The notes under the pieces: generated by a model | Told to the model about the DNA's origin: nothing | Seen by the model: the letters and a program-made list of their open reading frames with translations, nothing else | Database searches by the model: none | Assembly (NCBI GenBank): GCA_022845895.1 | Contig: AP025573.1 | Location: 902,501 to 966,500 of the forward strand | Direction of reading: 5' to 3' | Origin: Lachnospiraceae bacterium | GTDB lineage: Bacteria; Bacillota; Clostridia; Lachnospirales; Lachnospiraceae | Length of the DNA stretch: 64,000 nt | Position numbers and translations under genes: made by a program | Part shown: piece by piece, positions 41,762 through 51,379 of the stretch | Layout of the letters: every line of letters starts with the position of its first letter | Numbering within the stretch: position 1 is the first letter of the stretch

Positions 41762-43540
41762 ATGCCGAATTTAAGAAAAATCGAAGCGGCCGTTCCCGCA
41801 ATCCGGGAAAAGAAAAAGGTGGCCGCTTATGCCAGAGTGTCCATGCAGTCGGAACGGATGCTCCACTCCCTTTCCGCACAGGTGAGTTACTACAGCGGGC
41901 TAATCCAGAAGAACCCGGACTGGGAGTACGCCGGGGTCTATGCAGACGATTTTATTTCCGGAACCAACACAGTAAAGCGTGATGAGTTCAAGCGGATGCT
42001 TGCGGACTGCGAGGCCGGCAAGATTGACATCATCCTGACAAAGAGTATCTCGCGGTTTGCCAGGAACACGGTGGACCTTCTGGAAACGGTGCGGCATTTG
42101 AAGGACTTAGGTGTCGAGGTGCGGTTCGAGAAGGAGCGCATCCGCTCTATGGACGGGGACGGCGAGTTGATGTTGACCATCTTGGCCTCCTTTGCCCAGG
42201 AGGAAAGCCGCAGCATTTCCGACAATGTGAAATGGGGCATCCGAAAAAGGATGCAAAACGGCATCCCAAACGGCCACTTCCGCATCTACGGTTATCGATG
42301 GGAGGGCGATGAACTGGTCATCGTGCCAGAGGAAGCGGAGGTTGTAAAGAGAATCTTCCGGAACTTCCTGGACGGGAAATCCAGGCTGGAAACCGAGCGG
42401 GAGCTTGCCGACGAGGGCATCACAACCAGGGACGGCTGCCGCTGGGGGGATTCCAACATCAAGGTGGTGCTGACCAATGTGACCTACACAGGAAACCTGC
42501 TCCTGCAAAAGGAGTTTATCTCCGACCCTATCTCCAAGCAGCGGAAAAAGAACCGAGGGGAACTTCCCCAGTACTATGTGGAGGACACCCATCCTGCCAT
42601 TATCGACAAGGCCACTTTTGACTTTGTGCAGGAGGAGATGGCAAGGCGCAGGGAACTTGGCGCACTGGCAAATAAGAGTCTGAACACATCCTGCTTTACA
42701 GGAAAAATCAAATGCCCATACTGCGGTCAGAGCTATATGCACAACAAGCGGACAGACCGTGGCGATATGGAGTTCTGGAACTGTGGCAGTAAGAAGAAAA
42801 AGAAGAAAGGAACCGGCTGTCCTGTGGGCGGCACCATCAACCACAAAAACATGGTTAAAGTCTGTACGGAAGTTCTGGGGCTTGATGAATTTGATGAAGC
42901 CATCTTTTTGGAAAAGGTGGACCATATCGATGTTCCAGAACGCTATACGCTGGAGTTTCACATGGCGGACGGCAATGTGGTAACAAAGGACTGCCTGAAC
43001 ACGGGGCATCGGGACTGCTGGACACCGGAGCGGCGTGCTGAAGTGTCCATGAAACGGCGCAAGAACGGCACGAATCCCATCGGTGCATCCTGCTTCACGG
43101 GGAAGATAAAGTGCGTATCCTGCGGCTGTAATTTCCGCAAGGCAACACGGAACTGCAAAGATGGCAGCAAGGTCAGCCACTGGCGGTGCGCAGAGCATAA
43201 CGGTTGCGATTCCCCCAGCCTGCGGGAGGATTTGCTGGAACAGATGGCCGCAGAGGTACTTGGGCTGGATGCGTTTGACGCCGCCGCTTTTCGTGAGAAG
43301 ATCGACCGAGTTGAGGTGCTTTCCTCTTCAGAACTCCGCTTCTGTTTTAAGGATGGCAGAACCGTAAGCCGCAACTGGCAGCCGCCGGAACGTGTGGGGC
43401 GGCCTTGGACTGAGGAGCAGAGGGCAAAATTTAAGGAATCCATTAAGGGCGCCTATACGCCAGAGCGGCGCCGGCAGATGAGCGAACACATGAAGCAATT
43501 ACGGAAGGAGCGTGGAGACAAATGGCGCAGAGAAAAGTAA
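41762..43540 (+). CDS. large serine recombinase 1
   Basis: A 592-residue recombinase. The resolvase domain starts at VAAYARVS (catalytic Ser27) and contains TKSISRFARNTVDLLETVRH and FAQEESRSISDNVKWG. A recombinase domain follows (about 180-290). Two zinc-ribbon segments (KIKCPYCGQSYM and KIKCVSCGCNFR) flank the coiled-coil region, an unusual duplication compared with single-ribbon integrases. ATG 41762 follows AAAGGAG. It overlaps recombinase 2 by 19 nt; the pair likely carries out integration and excision. Confidence 0.93.
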   Translation: MPNLRKIEAAVPAIREKKKVAAYARVSMQSERMLHSLSAQVSYYSGLIQKNPDWEYAGVYADDFISGTNTVKRDEFKRMLADCEAGKIDIILTKSISRFARNTVDLLETVRHLKDLGVEVRFEKERIRSMDGDGELMLTILASFAQEESRSISDNVKWGIRKRMQNGIPNGHFRIYGYRWEGDELVIVPEEAEVVKRIFRNFLDGKSRLETERELADEGITTRDGCRWGDSNIKVVLTNVTYTGNLLLQKEFISDPISKQRKKNRGELPQYYVEDTHPAIIDKATFDFVQEEMARRRELGALANKSLNTSCFTGKIKCPYCGQSYMHNKRTDRGDMEFWNCGSKKKKKKGTGCPVGGTINHKNMVKVCTEVLGLDEFDEAIFLEKVDHIDVPERYTLEFHMADGNVVTKDCLNTGHRDCWTPERRAEVSMKRRKNGTNPIGASCFTGKIKCVSCGCNFRKATRNCKDGSKVSHWRCAEHNGCDSPSLREDLLEQMAAEVLGLDAFDAAAFREKIDRVEVLSSSELRFCFKDGRTVSRNWQPPERVGRPWTEEQRAKFKESIKGAYTPERRRQMSEHMKQLRKERGDKWRREK

Positions 43541-45099
43541 CGGCGATCCCGGCGACCATCACCAAATATACTGCCGTTCCTATTGGCAGCAAGCGGAAAC
43601 GCCGTGTCGCCGGTTATGCCCGCGTCTCCACCGACCACGAAGACCAGGTCACCAGCTACGAAGCGCAGGTGGACTATTACACGAATTACATCAAGGGGCG
43701 GGACGATTGGGAGTTTGTTGCTATCTACACGGACGAAGGGATTTCTGCGACCAATACCAAGCGGCGCGAGGGCTTCAAGGCGATGGTGGCGGATGCCCTT
43801 GCCGGGAAGATCGACCTCATAGTAACAAAAAGTGTCAGCCGATTTGCCAGAAATACAGTGGACAGCCTGACCACCGTGCGGAAGCTGAAGGAAAAGGGTG
43901 TGGAAATCTACTTTGAGAAGGAAAACATCTGGACGCTGGATGCCAAGGGAGAACTGCTCATCACAATCATGTCCAGCCTTGCCCAGGAGGAGAGCCGGAG
44001 CATTTCGGAGAACACCACCTGGGGTCAGCGGAAGCGGTTCGCCGATGGCAAGGCAAGCGTGGCTTACAAGCGGTTCCTGGGGTACGACCGGGGTCCCAAC
44101 GGCGGCTTTGTGGTCAATCAGGAACAGGCAAAGACCGTCAAGCTGATTTACAAGTTATTTCTGGATGGCCTGACCTGCCACGCCATCGCAAAGGAGCTGA
44201 CGGAGCGGAAACTGCCGACTCCGGGCGGCAAGGCAGTCTGGAGCCAAAGCACCGTCCGCAGCATCCTTACTAATGAAAAGTACAAAGGCGATGCGCTCCT
44301 GCAGAAGGAGTTCACGGTGGACTTCCTCCAGAAGAAAACAAAAAAGAACGAGGGCGAGGTCCCGCAGTACTATGTGGAGGGCAACCACGAAGCCATCATC
44401 GATCCTGCCACCTTCGACTATGTCCAGGCGGAGATGGCGCGGCGGATGAAGGATAAACACCGCTACAGTGGCGTGAGTATGTTTTCTTCCAAGATAAAAT
44501 GTGGTGAGTGCGGCTGTTGGTATGGCTCAAAGGTCTGGCACTCTACAGACAAATATCGCCGGGTCATCTACCAGTGCAATCACAAGTACAAAGGCGGCAA
44601 GCACTGCGGTACGCCCCATGTCACAGAGGAACAGGTCAAGGACGCATTTGTCCGAGCGGTCAATGTCCTGCTCTCGGAGAAAGAAGAACTGGCTGCCAAT
44701 GTGCAGATGGTTATCGCCATGCTGTGCGACAGCACGGAACTGGAAAAACGGCAGACGCAACTGAAGGAAGAGTTGGAGGTTGTGGTTGGACTGGTGGAGC
44801 GGTGTGTTACGGAGAATGCCCGAATTGCCCTTGACCAGGATGAGTACACGCAGCGTTACAACGGATTGGTCAGCCGTTATGAAGCGGTCAAGGCACAGTT
44901 CGATGAAGTCACCCAGGCGGTTGCAGATAAAGCTGACCGCAAAAAGCTGCTGGAGCAGTTCCTCCACACAGTGGAGACGCAAGAGCCAATCACGGAGTTT
45001 GATGAACGGCTGTGGTCGAGTTTGGTGGATTTCGTAACGGTGTACAGCGAGAAGGGCATCCGAGTGACCTTTAAGGATGGAACGGAGATACAGGTTTAA
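43522..45099 (+). CDS. large serine recombinase 2
   Basis: A 525-residue recombinase. The catalytic motif is GYARVSTDHEDQVTSYEAQV (Ser36), then TKSVSRFARNTVDSLTTVRK and LAQEESRSISENTTWGQRKR. It has a single zinc ribbon (KIKCGECGCWYG ... CNHKYKGGKHCG) and a long coiled coil (about 385-470). It ends 5 nt before a palindromic candidate attachment core and a truncated tnpV, so it lies at the right end of the prophage. Confidence 0.93.
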   Translation: MAQRKVTAIPATITKYTAVPIGSKRKRRVAGYARVSTDHEDQVTSYEAQVDYYTNYIKGRDDWEFVAIYTDEGISATNTKRREGFKAMVADALAGKIDLIVTKSVSRFARNTVDSLTTVRKLKEKGVEIYFEKENIWTLDAKGELLITIMSSLAQEESRSISENTTWGQRKRFADGKASVAYKRFLGYDRGPNGGFVVNQEQAKTVKLIYKLFLDGLTCHAIAKELTERKLPTPGGKAVWSQSTVRSILTNEKYKGDALLQKEFTVDFLQKKTKKNEGEVPQYYVEGNHEAIIDPATFDYVQAEMARRMKDKHRYSGVSMFSSKIKCGECGCWYGSKVWHSTDKYRRVIYQCNHKYKGGKHCGTPHVTEEQVKDAFVRAVNVLLSEKEELAANVQMVIAMLCDSTELEKRQTQLKEELEVVVGLVERCVTENARIALDQDEYTQRYNGLVSRYEAVKAQFDEVTQAVADKADRKKLLEQFLHTVETQEPITEFDERLWSSLVDFVTVYSEKGIRVTFKDGTEIQV

Positions 45100-45104
45100 A
45101 GGTT

Positions 45105-45116
45105 GTTGACGTCAAC
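45105..45116. other. candidate attachment site core (palindrome)
   Basis: GTTGACGTCAAC is a perfect 12-bp palindrome 5 nt after the recombinase 2 stop and exactly where homology to TnpV begins. Serine integrase crossover sites lie at such positions. No second copy is visible in the window, so the left end is presumably upstream of position 1 or has diverged. Confidence 0.5.
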
Positions 45117-45364
45117 GCTACCTAAAGGAACACCGGCCCGGCCTTTACAGCAGCTTGATTTTAAGCGAAAAGCTGTACCCGCACCTGTTGGAGATTGACC
45201 GGGCGGCGCGTGAACGGATGGACGTCATGTTGCCCCGCATGATGGAGGCGGTGGGCGTCACCGAAGAACTGAAAACCCGTGACCCCATGCGCTGGATGGG
45301 GCTGATGAATACGCTGAAAGCGCAAGCGGAGGAAATCGTTTTTCAGGAATTGATTTACGGATAA
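45117..45364 (+). pseudogene. tnpV: tnpV fragment (5' truncated)
   Basis: The frame reads YLKEHRPGLYSSLILSEKLY, then IDRAARERMDVMLPRM and a MNTLKAQAEEIVFQELIYG end, matching the C-terminal half of TnpV proteins of Clostridia transposons. The N-terminal half is missing and an in-frame stop lies just upstream at the palindrome. The best explanation is insertion of the prophage into tnpV. Confidence 0.75.
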
Positions 45365-45374
45365 ATTATAGAAA

Positions 45375-45404
45375 AGCAGAGAGTTATTGCGCTCTCTGCT
45401 TTTT
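45375..45404 (+). terminator. terminator after tnpV
   Basis: AGCAGAGAG (45375-45383) pairs with CTCTCTGCT (45392-45400), followed by TTTT. Confidence 0.85.
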
Positions 45405-45429
45405 GTAAGGACGAGAACATCTCTTTCCC

Positions 45430-45459
45430 TTGACTATGAGGTCGCTTCTGGTATATCAT
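45430..45459 (+). promoter_or_regulatory. promoter of AraC regulator gene
   Basis: TTGACT (45430-45435), 18 nt, TATCAT (45454-45459), 39 nt before the ATG. Confidence 0.6.
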
Positions 45460-45497
45460 AAAATTAGCGACAACTAACCGTCGGGAGGTAGCAATAC

Positions 45498-46481
45498 ATG
45501 ATGACACACGGAAGCCACTATCTTGGCAAATTATATAATGATCTCATAGCAAATTCTCCCCAGACAATCTCGATGGATATTCCATCTGACATAGGGAGAG
45601 GAAGAATTGCTCAAACTAAGATCAAACATGGAGTTATTCTTTCGGACTGGCAAATGTGCTATCAGGCAGATATGAATGTGCAAGGCCCTGTCAGTAAGGA
45701 ATATATGCAAATCATTTTTTGCCTGAATGATGGGATTTCCTGGGGAATTATGGATGAGCAACATTCTGTTACTATCCAAAAGAATGAGTCCTGCATTTAT
45801 GCTGGACACGGTGGAACCGAATATATTTGTTACAAAAAAGACAGCGACTTTTCATTCAAAAGCATTAAAATCCCCATTTCCTATTTCTCACAGCTTCTCT
45901 CAGATTATTTTGACGGACAGGAGGTTACTGCTTATGAGAAGAAGCTCCTGACAGGAATATCAAAAGTTCCAGTAACACCCATCATGGAACAGATTTTAGC
46001 AGAGACAAGCCGCTTTACACAATATCGTGGTGGATTGGGCTATTTGTATTTGGATGGAAAATTGCTGGAATTATTGTCTATTTATTTGGGAGAAGTGCTT
46101 GAATTAGATATTTTGATGGGCAAAAACATTTCTATGTCTAAGACCGAAAGGACTGCCATTATGGATGCTAAACGGATCATAGACAGTCAACTTGCATTTG
46201 CGCCCTCATGCGAAGAATTATCCCGTTTGGTACATTTGAGCGTAACGAAATTGACACGCGGCTTTTCATCATTTTATGGTATGCCAATCCATCAATATAT
46301 TATTGAGCAGCGTTTAACACAGGCGGCACAGTTGCTTTTGGAAGGAGACTGGAATGTAAGCGAAATTGCCGCGATTGTTGGATATGGAAAGCCCAGCAAT
46401 TTTGCGGCGGCCTTTAAGAAAAAATATGGAGTAGCGCCAAAGAATTACCGAGGAAGTTACCTTGAGGATACAAAAAAATAG
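45498..46481 (+). CDS. AraC-family regulator (PchR/YbtA-like)
   Basis: A 327-residue regulator. The C-terminal 100 residues form the double HTH (CEELSRLVHLSVTKLTRGFS and NVSEIAAIVGYGKPSNFAAA, then APKNYR). The N-terminal sensing half is like that of PchR/YbtA regulators that respond to siderophores. It precedes ECF and exporter-type ABC genes, and direct repeats suited to AraC binding lie just downstream of its stop. The gene is AT-richer than the prophage. Confidence 0.88.
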   Translation: MMTHGSHYLGKLYNDLIANSPQTISMDIPSDIGRGRIAQTKIKHGVILSDWQMCYQADMNVQGPVSKEYMQIIFCLNDGISWGIMDEQHSVTIQKNESCIYAGHGGTEYICYKKDSDFSFKSIKIPISYFSQLLSDYFDGQEVTAYEKKLLTGISKVPVTPIMEQILAETSRFTQYRGGLGYLYLDGKLLELLSIYLGEVLELDILMGKNISMSKTERTAIMDAKRIIDSQLAFAPSCEELSRLVHLSVTKLTRGFSSFYGMPIHQYIIEQRLTQAAQLLLEGDWNVSEIAAIVGYGKPSNFAAAFKKKYGVAPKNYRGSYLEDTKK

Positions 46482-46493
46482 ATGTTCAACCGT

Positions 46494-46586
46494 TTTTGGG
46501 TCAAAATAGGTAGGTTTTGGGTTGGATTAGTCTGCGATAACTGATATTCTATGTGGTGTGGTTAGGTTCTGCTAACTACACCACAT
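46494..46586 (+). promoter_or_regulatory. operator-promoter region of the transporter operon
   Basis: TTTTGGGT occurs at 46494-46501 and 46515-46522, 21 bp apart, as for AraC-type half-sites. The second abuts the -35 TTGGAT (46522-46527), followed by 17 nt and TATTCT (46545-46550). A 15-bp inverted repeat (46551-46565 with 46572-46586, one G-U) begins at the expected transcription start and could be a repressor operator or a 5' hairpin. Confidence 0.6.
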
Positions 46587-46619
46587 TTTAATTTTCCAAC
46601 AAAGTGAGGAGGCATGAGC

Positions 46620-47222
46620 ATGAAACAAAAGTTGAATGCGAAAGATTTTATTCTCATCGGTGTCCTGACTGCCCTCATGTGGATCATCTGTATGATTATC
46701 AGCACCATTATGAGTGTGGCTGGCCCGGTGACCAATGTGTTTTACCCGTCTGTTGTTGCTATTCCTAATGGCATCGTGATGATGCTTCTGCTGGCCAAGG
46801 TACCAAAGAAGGGCGTATTCACCATCTGCGCCGCTATTCAAGCTATTCTGTTCCTGCTGGTGGGCGCTTTCTGGTTCATCCCCATCGGTCTGGTGATTGG
46901 CGGTGTAATCTGCGACTTCCTGGTTATGGGCCGAAAAGAAATCACGATGAAATCCATGATGGTGGCTTATGCGCTATTCAGTGCCATTTTTGCCTTTAGT
47001 GCCATCTGCCCTATCAAATTCCTTCAGAGTGCCTTTGTGGGAGCAATGGAGAAAAACAACATCGCGCCGGAGTACATCGAGGGAATGTTGAATATCACTT
47101 CTGTTCCTATGCTGGTAGTCATTGTTGCAGCCGGTTTGGTTGGCGGCTTGATTGGCGGTTTTATCGGCCAGAAAGCGTTGAAGAAACACTTTATTAAGGC
47201 TGGACTCGTTTCGGTAAAATAA
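46620..47222 (+). CDS. MptD-family ECF transporter substrate-binding (S) component
   Basis: A 200-residue membrane protein with five or six hydrophobic segments and the family opening KLNAKDFILIGVLTALMWII. It belongs to the MptD/Trep_Strep group of putative ECF S components. ATG 46620 is chosen: GAGGAGG (46606-46612) is 7 nt before it, while ATG 46614 is too close. It is followed by T and A components, together forming an ECF importer. Confidence 0.85.
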   Translation: MKQKLNAKDFILIGVLTALMWIICMIISTIMSVAGPVTNVFYPSVVAIPNGIVMMLLLAKVPKKGVFTICAAIQAILFLLVGAFWFIPIGLVIGGVICDFLVMGRKEITMKSMMVAYALFSAIFAFSAICPIKFLQSAFVGAMEKNNIAPEYIEGMLNITSVPMLVVIVAAGLVGGLIGGFIGQKALKKHFIKAGLVSVK

Positions 47223-47278
47223 CAGGATCAGCCCCCTGAAAGTTCATCAGACAAACGCAGGCAAGCGGGCTGCCTGAT

Positions 47279-47316
47279 TTCAGAGCGCGGGGCTGAAAAC
47301 AGTCCCGCGCTCTGAA
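47279..47316 (+). repeat. hairpin between S and T component genes
   Basis: A perfect 13-bp stem (47279-47291 with 47304-47316) without T-run lies 20 nt before the next start. It probably adjusts mRNA stability or expression within the operon. Confidence 0.6.
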
Positions 47317-47336
47317 TGTTATAGGGAGGCATTGGA

Positions 47337-48110
47337 ATGGAAGAAGCACAAATCAAACAAATAATTGAGCGGCAACCCCTTCATGGGTCTGCGCTTCTGG
47401 ACCCACGCTGCAAAATACTTCTCCTGGTTTGTATTGGCTTTGTCAGCTATTTTCTGGCCGGAGAAGTTGTCAGCCTTGCACTCATGTTGGTTTACGGGCT
47501 ATTCATCGCCCTGGGCAATGGTGGAAAATGGGCTGTAAAAATGATAGTGACCTATATCATTGTCGCCTATCTCAACGCTTTGCTCCGCTATGTGCAGGTG
47601 CCGGTTTTGAGTGTGATTATGAGCGTATTTGGCGTGACGGTTCTGAAACTGATCCCCATCATGATGATGGGACTTTGGATATTGCGGACCACCTATATGG
47701 ACGATTTGATGGTGGCTCTCCAGCGGATGCGGCTGCCGCAGGCGGTCACGATCCCCCTTGTGGTCATGTTCCGCTATATCCCTACACTGCGGATTGAATA
47801 CCGGCAAATCCGAAGTACGATGGATATTCGCGGTATCAGTGATACCCTCTGGAAACGGGTATCCCATCCGTTGGCAACGATAGAGTATATTTTGATACCA
47901 CTGCTGATGCGGTGCCTGAAGGTTACCGATGAACTGGCGGCATCCGGCACAACACGCGGTCTGGAGTTGGAGTGCAAACGATATGCGCTGCGGACAATCC
48001 GTTTTGCATGGCCGGAAATTGTGGTATCTCTGCTTGGTATCCTCTTTTTGGCTGGCCTGCTTCTTATTGACCAGACCAAAATCGGGGAAATCATTTTGTG
48101 GAGGGTATGA
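47337..48110 (+). CDS. ECF transporter transmembrane (T) component, CbiQ-like
   Basis: A 257-residue membrane protein. Four or five hydrophobic segments are followed by the conserved coupling helices with YRQIRSTMDIRGIS and ASGTTRGLELE (the A-R-G type motifs that touch the ATPases). GGGAGG lies 9 nt upstream. Confidence 0.9.
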   Translation: MEEAQIKQIIERQPLHGSALLDPRCKILLLVCIGFVSYFLAGEVVSLALMLVYGLFIALGNGGKWAVKMIVTYIIVAYLNALLRYVQVPVLSVIMSVFGVTVLKLIPIMMMGLWILRTTYMDDLMVALQRMRLPQAVTIPLVVMFRYIPTLRIEYRQIRSTMDIRGISDTLWKRVSHPLATIEYILIPLLMRCLKVTDELAASGTTRGLELECKRYALRTIRFAWPEIVVSLLGILFLAGLLLIDQTKIGEIILWRV

Positions 48111-48112
48111 CG

Positions 48113-49579
48113 ATGATCTCATTTCAGAATTTCAGCTTTCGCTATGAAGAAAGCCAGGATTTTACCCTCTGTGGCATTGATATGACTGTACAGACCGGCG
48201 AGTTTATCCTATTGACCGGGCGAAGCGGCTGCGGCAAGACAACACTGATCCGTTCGCTCAATGGACTGATCCCGCACTTTTACCCCGGAGAAATTCAGGG
48301 GGACCTTGTGATGGATGGGCACTCACTTCTGGAAATGAAGCCATCACAACTGGCCGGACAGGTAGGAACTGTATTCCAGGACCCGCGCTCTCAGTTTTTT
48401 ATGACAGACACTACGCGGGAACTGGCCTTTGGATGTGAAAATATAGGGATTTCCCGTGAAGAAACGATTGAGCGGATTGCAAAGGCAGCCAAAGATTTGG
48501 AACTGGTGGACTATCTGAACAGGAGCATTTTTGCCCTGTCCAGTGGAGAAAAACAGCAGATTGCCATTGGCTCAGTTTACGCTCTCTCACCCAAGGTCTA
48601 CATTTTCGATGAGCCATCCGCAAATTTGGATTATGCGGCGACTAAACGGTTGGCTGAAATCATGGGAAAATTGAAGAAAGACGGATATACCATCTTTGTG
48701 GTGGAACATCGCTTTTATTACCTGCGCGATTTGATTGACCGGGTGTTTCTCATTCAGGATGGGAAGATCGAGCGGGAATTTACCAGAGAACAGTTTTGCA
48801 CGCTGCCTGAGAAAACGCGGATCTCCTACGGCCTGCGGACAGCGTATCCGGAACGGGATGCGGAAAACTATCATGAAAAAGAACGGGGTTCCGATGGAAA
48901 GCACCTGCTGGCGGTACAAGACCTGGCGTTCTCTTATAAGAAAGGCCCTGATGTATTTCAGAATGTCAGTTTTGAAGCCCATTCGGGAGATGTCATTGGT
49001 ATTCTCGGTCACAATGGCGCGGGTAAGACAACCCTTTTGTCAATTTTGACCGGCCTTTTAAAACAGCGGCAAGGGGAAATCAGCTTTGACGGGAAGAAAC
49101 TCACACCCCGTCAGCGGCGCTCTCTGTCTTATCTGGTAATGCAGGATACAGACTATCAGCTCTTTGCAAGCAGCGTGGACGAGGAACTGTCCCTGGGAAT
49201 ACGGGATGATTGTAAAGAAAAAGTAGACACCACATTGGATGCTTTGGAGCTTTCAGAATACCGGGAGCGTCACCCGGCCTCTCTTTCAGGCGGTCAAAAA
49301 CAACGGGTCACCATCGGCGCAGCAATCGTAAAGGACAGTCCGGTGATTTATTTTGACGAGCCTACCAGTGGTTTGGACTATGACTCGATGGTGCGCGTCA
49401 GCAATCTGATTGAACAGCTTTCAAATTCCGGGGTGATCGTTTTTGTAGTATCCCACGATTTTGAGTTCATTGTCCGTACCTGTACGGAAGTAGTCCAGTT
49501 GGATGACCACGGAGCCATTCAAAATCACAGGCTTTCGCCAGGGATTTTGAAAACTCTTTCTGAGAAGTATTTTAACTGA
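48113..49579 (+). CDS. ECF ATPase, two fused ABC domains
   Basis: A 488-residue protein with two complete nucleotide-binding domains. The first has Walker A TGRSGCGKTT, signature LSSGEKQQ and Walker B YIFDEPSANLD; the second has GHNGAGKTT, LSGGQKQR and IYFDEPTSGLD. The fusion provides both EcfA subunits in one chain. ATG 48113 has GGAGG 8 nt upstream and overlaps the T component gene end region closely. Confidence 0.92.
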   Translation: MISFQNFSFRYEESQDFTLCGIDMTVQTGEFILLTGRSGCGKTTLIRSLNGLIPHFYPGEIQGDLVMDGHSLLEMKPSQLAGQVGTVFQDPRSQFFMTDTTRELAFGCENIGISREETIERIAKAAKDLELVDYLNRSIFALSSGEKQQIAIGSVYALSPKVYIFDEPSANLDYAATKRLAEIMGKLKKDGYTIFVVEHRFYYLRDLIDRVFLIQDGKIEREFTREQFCTLPEKTRISYGLRTAYPERDAENYHEKERGSDGKHLLAVQDLAFSYKKGPDVFQNVSFEAHSGDVIGILGHNGAGKTTLLSILTGLLKQRQGEISFDGKKLTPRQRRSLSYLVMQDTDYQLFASSVDEELSLGIRDDCKEKVDTTLDALELSEYRERHPASLSGGQKQRVTIGAAIVKDSPVIYFDEPTSGLDYDSMVRVSNLIEQLSNSGVIVFVVSHDFEFIVRTCTEVVQLDDHGAIQNHRLSPGILKTLSEKYFN

Positions 49580-49594
49580 TGGGAGGTTAGACTT

Positions 49595-51379
49595 ATGTTC
49601 CAAAAAGTATTTGAATATGCGGGGCCTCACAAAAAGGGGCTTTATGCGGCCACAGCAGTGGTGCTGATCAGCGTTCTAATGGGGGTTCTTCCATTTGTGC
49701 TGGCTTACCAGGTAATTGCGCCATTAGTCATGAGGGAGACAATCGACGCTTCATTTATCATTCTGCGGGTTGTGTTAGTGCTGGTATGCCTGGTGCTGCA
49801 AGCGATTCTCTATGGCTGGGGGTTGAACATTTCACACAAGGCAGCTTATGATACCCTGCTCCGCCTGCGGACCGCCTTGCAGAAACGATTTGAAAAGCTG
49901 CCGCTGGGTGTGATTCAGGATAAAGGCACTGGCACTGTCAAAAAACTGTTTGTGGATGATGTAGATAGTTTGGAGGTCCTGTTGGCTCACTCCATGCCGG
50001 AGGGTATCGCAAATCTGATGGTTCCCATTGCAGTCTATGTGGCCATGTTTTTTGTGGACTGGAAACTGGCGCTTTTGTCGCTGGCCTCTATCCCTATCAG
50101 CCTGATTGCCATGAAAACCATGTACTCCGTTGGTATGAAGAAAATGGGGCCGTACTATATGGCTGGCCAGAAGATGAACAACACCATTATCGAGTACATC
50201 AATGGCATGGAAGTTGTCAAGGTGTTCAATAAGGACGCGGATTCCTATGAGCGATTCCGCAGGGATGTATCTGATTATCGTGACTATACACTGGCCTGGT
50301 ATAAAGCGGCGTGGCCCTGGATGGCGATTTACAGCAGTTTGTTGCCGTGTACTGTTATTCTGACTCTGCCATTAGGAGCCTGGTTTGTTCTCTCCGGTTG
50401 GTCGGCCCTGCCAGATCTGATTCTGGTGCTGTGCCTATCTTTGAGTATCGGTATGCCGTTACTCAAATCGCTGGGATTTCTGCCTACCATGCCCCAGCTT
50501 AACTATAAGATTTCTGCACTGGAGCAAGTGCTGGATGCGCCGGAGCTTCAGCAGACTGGCGATGCATTCCACGGAAAAGACGACACGATTACTTATGACC
50601 ATGTTTCTTTTGCCTACCAAACGATGCAGCCCGGCCCGGACGGAAAGCCTGCGGTAGTGGAGGATGAAGTCCTCCATGATATTTCCTTTACGGCAAAGGC
50701 TGGACAAAAAACAGCCCTTGTAGGCGAGTCTGGTTCCGGCAAAAGTACCTTGGCAAAATTGCTGATCCATTATTATGACCCGCAAAAAGGTAGTATTTCC
50801 ATCGGCGGGCAGAAACTTTGCGATATGAGTCTGGAGGCATTGAACAGCCGCATTTCCTATGTGGCCCAGGATCAATACCTGTTTAATACTTCTCTGTTGG
50901 AAAACATTCGGCTTGGTCGGCTGAACGCAACAGACGAGGAAGTAATGGAGGCAGCGAAGAAAGCTCAGTGCATGGAGTTCCTCGAAAAACTTCCCCAGGG
51001 CATTCATTCTATGGCAGGAGATGCCGGAAAAATGCTTTCCGGCGGCCAGCGCCAGCGTATTTCTTTGGCGCGGGCGATCTTAAAAGATGCTCCTATTGTT
51101 GTCCTCGATGAAGCGACCGCCTACGCTGATCCAGAGAATGAGGAAAAAATGGAGGCCGCTATTGCAGAACTGGTGAAGGGTAAGACACTGGTTGTCATTG
51201 CTCACAAACTGCCCGCAATTATGAACGCTGACCAGATTTGCGTTATGGATCATGGCAATCTGGTGGCTGCCGGAAAACATCAGGAACTGATCCAGTCCTG
51301 CCCGGAGTATCAAAAACTATGGAAAGCTGCACAGGACAGCGCCGAATGGAAAGTCCATACCGCAAAGGAGGGAAAATAA
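49595..51379 (+). CDS. exporter-type ABC half-transporter 1
   Basis: A 594-residue protein with six transmembrane helices (residues about 15-320) and an ABC domain: Walker A GESGSGKST, signature LSGGQRQR, Walker B IVVLDEATAYADPE. Its partner is encoded next. Paired exporter-fold transporters next to a PchR/YbtA-like regulator resemble YbtPQ and IrtAB, which import metal-siderophore complexes. Import of a chelate is inferred, not shown. Confidence 0.9.
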   Translation: MFQKVFEYAGPHKKGLYAATAVVLISVLMGVLPFVLAYQVIAPLVMRETIDASFIILRVVLVLVCLVLQAILYGWGLNISHKAAYDTLLRLRTALQKRFEKLPLGVIQDKGTGTVKKLFVDDVDSLEVLLAHSMPEGIANLMVPIAVYVAMFFVDWKLALLSLASIPISLIAMKTMYSVGMKKMGPYYMAGQKMNNTIIEYINGMEVVKVFNKDADSYERFRRDVSDYRDYTLAWYKAAWPWMAIYSSLLPCTVILTLPLGAWFVLSGWSALPDLILVLCLSLSIGMPLLKSLGFLPTMPQLNYKISALEQVLDAPELQQTGDAFHGKDDTITYDHVSFAYQTMQPGPDGKPAVVEDEVLHDISFTAKAGQKTALVGESGSGKSTLAKLLIHYYDPQKGSISIGGQKLCDMSLEALNSRISYVAQDQYLFNTSLLENIRLGRLNATDEEVMEAAKKAQCMEFLEKLPQGIHSMAGDAGKMLSGGQRQRISLARAILKDAPIVVLDEATAYADPENEEKMEAAIAELVKGKTLVVIAHKLPAIMNADQICVMDHGNLVAAGKHQELIQSCPEYQKLWKAAQDSAEWKVHTAKEGK

